From Chloracidobacterium sp. UBA7659 (GTDB taxonomy: Bacteria > Acidobacteriota > Blastocatellia > Pyrinomonadales > Pyrinomonadaceae): a DNA stretch of 7,558 nt. Both the position numbers and the translations under genes were made by a program. Shown here piece after piece: positions 6,598 through 7,558 of this stretch. The stretch lies in NCBI GenBank assembly GCA_002483395.1, contig DLHV01000143.1, positions 3,537 to 11,094 on the forward strand, given 5' to 3'. The first letter of the stretch is position 1. The number at the start of each line of letters is the position of its first letter. Below the pieces are notes generated by a model. That model did no database searches and was not told where the DNA came from. It worked only from the letters and a program-made list of their open reading frames with translations.

Positions 6598-6801
6598 TCA
6601 CATGCCGAAGTTCTTCTTCAACCGCTGCCACACGTCGCCGTAATCTTTTTGCAGATGCGGGCAATCCATCGCAAACTTCGTCGGCCGTATGATGTGTCGC
6701 GATTCGAACATAAATGCCATTGTGCCTTCTAGCTTTTGCGGAGCGAGCGCGGCATTCGAGGCTTTTTCAAAGGCGTCGAGGTCGGGGCCGTCGGCGGACA
6801 T
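6598..6801 (-). pseudogene. Remnant of homogentisate 1,2-dioxygenase, C-terminal 67 codons
   Basis: The 67-residue frame matches only the C-terminal end of homogentisate 1,2-dioxygenase, a protein of over 370 residues: 'MSADGPDLDAFEKASNAAL' corresponds to the family's 'MSxHGPD...FEKAS' segment, followed by 'GTMAFMFESRHIIRPTKFAMD' and an ending 'LQKDYGDVWQRLKKNFGM'. The catalytic iron-binding residues lie upstream in the family, and the family's usual 'HGPD' reads DGPD here, so it cannot be an active enzyme. The frame upstream of the ATG reads 'VKVKYQ' and does not match the family, so homology begins at or next to the Met, 7 bases after the antitoxin stop. It is about 74% identical at the DNA level (51 of 69 bases by hand) to the hmgA tail at the right edge. 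The frame is undamaged, so it may still be translated. Confidence 0.8.
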
Positions 6802-6808
6802 TTGATAC

Positions 6809-7108
6809 TTAACTTTGACTCGCTTCAGCGTGAAGTTTCAGTCCGAGTGCTGTAATAACTTTAAGAATTGTGTCAAAGCCGGGGCTTCGTTCGCCGGAAA
6901 GGGCTTTGTATAGGCTCTCCCGGGACAATCCGGCATCACGTGCTACTTGAGACATGCCTTTGGCACGGGCAATATCGCCGAGGGCTTTGGCAATGAATGC
7001 GGCGTCGCCGTTGGCTTCCTCAAAGCAGGCTTCAAGATAGGCGGCCATTTCTTCAGGGCTTCTGAGATGTTCGGCTACATCGTAGCGTGTGGTAATGGTT
7101 CTACTCAT
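6809..7108 (-). CDS. HigA-like addiction-module antitoxin (HTH)
   Basis: A 99-residue cytoplasmic antitoxin of the 'addiction module antidote protein' family. The N-terminus 'MSRTITTRYDVAEHLRSPEEMAAYLEACFEEAN' is typical of the toxin-binding part. Residues 50-75 form the helix-turn-helix ('KGMSQVARDAGLSRESLYKALSGE'), followed by the family's 'SPGFDTILKVITALGLKL'. By family knowledge it neutralises the toxin and represses the shared promoter; the palindrome before the toxin is its likely operator. The toxin-first gene order is usual for this family. The start is set by AGGAG 7 bases upstream, overlapping the toxin's stop codon; a 9-codon longer frame was rejected. The hmgA remnant begins 7 bases after its stop. 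Confidence 0.9.
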   Translation of the reverse strand: MSRTITTRYDVAEHLRSPEEMAAYLEACFEEANGDAAFIAKALGDIARAKGMSQVARDAGLSRESLYKALSGERSPGFDTILKVITALGLKLHAEASQS

Positions 7109-7115
7109 ATCGGTG

Positions 7116-7120
7116 CTCCT
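7116..7120 (-). promoter_or_regulatory. Shine-Dalgarno of the antitoxin, overlapping the toxin stop
   Basis: The minus strand reads AGGAG, 7 bases before the antitoxin ATG at 7108, and shares bases with the toxin TAG (7121-7119). Ribosomes ending toxin synthesis would sit on this site. Together with the toxin's lack of any such site, it suggests the antitoxin is translated more strongly. Confidence 0.8.
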
Positions 7121-7409
7121 AAAGATCACGTGCAAGTCGCAAGGCTGTCTTGATGTCTTTTGATTGCGTGCTTTTGTCTCCGCCGGCCAAAAGAATAATC
7201 AATTTCTGTCCTCGCTTTGTGAAATAAACTCTATAACCCGGCCCGTAATCAATTTTCATTTCTGAGATGCCTTCGCCCACGGGCTCTACATCTCCGGGAT
7301 TTCCAATGGCCAGCCTTTCGATCCTAACCTGAACTCGAGCTCTGGCACGAGAGTCACGAAGTTCGTCTAGCCACTTCGCAAAAAGATCGGTTTTGCGAAC
7401 TTCAATCAC
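7119..7409 (-). CDS. HigB/RelE-like addiction-module toxin
   Basis: A 96-residue toxin of the RelE/HigB superfamily ('addiction module killer protein'/Gp49-like subgroup). Diagnostic segments are 'MIEVRKTDLFAKWLDELRD' at the N-terminus, 'ERLAIGNPGDVEPVGEGISEMKIDYGPGYRVYF' (31-63) and 'GGDKSTQSKDIKTAL' (76-90). Members are usually ribosome-dependent mRNA nucleases; Arg60, Tyr62 and Lys79 are in the conserved, presumably active region. The length is normal and nothing is missing. The start is GTG, with no Shine-Dalgarno in the preceding bases. A well-spaced promoter would place the transcript start at this GTG, so the mRNA is probably leaderless. The antitoxin starts 10 bases after its stop. 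Family knowledge predicts repression by the toxin-antitoxin complex. Confidence 0.9.
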   Translation of the reverse strand: MIEVRKTDLFAKWLDELRDSRARARVQVRIERLAIGNPGDVEPVGEGISEMKIDYGPGYRVYFTKRGQKLIILLAGGDKSTQSKDIKTALRLARDL

Positions 7410-7411
7410 AA

Positions 7412-7441
7412 AAACAGTGTAGCCTATTGGCTACACTGTTT
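7412..7441. promoter_or_regulatory. Perfect 13-bp palindrome, probable toxin-antitoxin operator and possible hmgA terminator
   Basis: Arms 7412-7424 and 7429-7441 are exact reverse complements around a 4-base centre (7425-7428). The core is TGTAGCC-n4-GGCTACA. It lies directly before the toxin start and spans the space between its -35 and -10 boxes, where a HigA-type repressor would block transcription. In the hmgA transcript the same bases form a stable hairpin followed on the minus strand by a short U-run, so it may also stop read-through from hmgA, whose stop is at 7469-7471. Confidence 0.82.
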
Positions 7442-7444
7442 CAA
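7416..7444 (-). promoter_or_regulatory. Sigma70-type promoter of the toxin-antitoxin operon
   Basis: The minus strand has TTGAAA (7444-7439, five of six bases of the -35 consensus), a 17-base spacer, and TACACT (7421-7416, four of six of the -10 consensus). The six bases after the -10 box are GTTTTT, and the next base, 7409, is the G of the toxin's GTG. Standard spacing therefore puts the transcription start on the start codon itself. The promoter is embedded in the 13-bp palindrome. Confidence 0.65.
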
Positions 7445-7468
7445 GAGAAAAACTCACTTTATCGGAAA

Positions 7469-7558
7469 TTACTCCTTATTTACTTTAAAATTCTTCTTCA
7501 ACTTCTGCCACACCTCAAAATACTCATGCTGCAACTGCGAGGTTTCCATCGCAAACTT
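7469..7558 (-). CDS. hmgA: Homogentisate 1,2-dioxygenase, C-terminal end (partial)
   Basis: Only the last 29 codons and the TAA are inside the window; the gene enters from the right edge. The peptide 'KFAMETSQLQHEYFEVWQKL' continuing 'KKNFKVNKE' matches the extreme C-terminus of homogentisate 1,2-dioxygenase, the iron enzyme that opens the homogentisate ring in tyrosine and phenylalanine breakdown. The active site lies outside the window, so completeness cannot be judged. Identity rests on a short tail, strengthened by the longer recognisable remnant at 6598-6801, which aligns with it over 24 residues (15 identical). The toxin-antitoxin promoter begins about 25 bases after its stop. Confidence 0.72.
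   Translation of the reverse strand, partial: KFAMETSQLQHEYFEVWQKLKKNFKVNKE

Noticed and set aside
7109..7135. A 9-codon extension of the antitoxin
   Set aside because: The AGGAG site is ideally placed for the ATG at 7108, and the family begins with an MSR/MT-type N-terminus there. The extension would overlap the toxin gene.

Overview
The window looks like a piece of a Gram-negative bacterial chromosome, most likely an Acidobacteriota member (Blastocatellia/Pyrinomonadales type). The best clue is the 593-residue protein, with an N-terminal 'CPxCGxxYD...FCLDDG' zinc-finger-like motif, one membrane span, a TolB/FlgO-like domain and TPRs. This assignment is inference from protein style, not from a marker gene. 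All convincing genes lie on the minus strand, so the window is best read from right to left. No intergenic gap exceeds about 75 bases. I saw no tRNA, rRNA, CRISPR array or transposase.

Right end (7558 to 6598): the last 29 codons of a homogentisate 1,2-dioxygenase gene (hmgA) enter from outside the window. Next comes a compact promoter/operator, then a HigB/RelE-like toxin and its HTH antitoxin, then a second, diverged copy of the hmgA 3' end (67 codons) starting 7 bases after the antitoxin stop. The toxin-antitoxin pair therefore sits between two hmgA tails. This is the most unusual part of the window. The toxin promoter overlaps a perfect 13-bp palindrome and is spaced so that transcription should start at the toxin's GTG codon, which suggests a leaderless mRNA.

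Middle (6590 to 3144): the zinc-ribbon/TolB-like/TPR membrane protein starts 7 bases after the hmgA remnant. It is followed by an orphan nucleotidyltransferase-fold protein of AbiEii/MNT type, an alpha/beta hydrolase of the KANL3/TEX30 type, and a DUF2277 small protein. A 76-base imperfect inverted repeat with 30-base arms covers the hydrolase stop codon and almost all of the gap before DUF2277.

Left end (3071 to 1): a VOC-fold protein with a clear Shine-Dalgarno, an ankyrin-repeat protein whose start overlaps it by 11 bases, a HAD-family phosphatase, a multi-pass membrane protein of the DUF1624/HGSNAT-like acyltransferase family, and the N-terminal part of a second VOC protein cut by the window edge. 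Tight spacing in the VOC-Ank-HAD group and in the DUF1624-VOC pair suggests short operons of housekeeping or detoxification enzymes. No shared pathway is evident.
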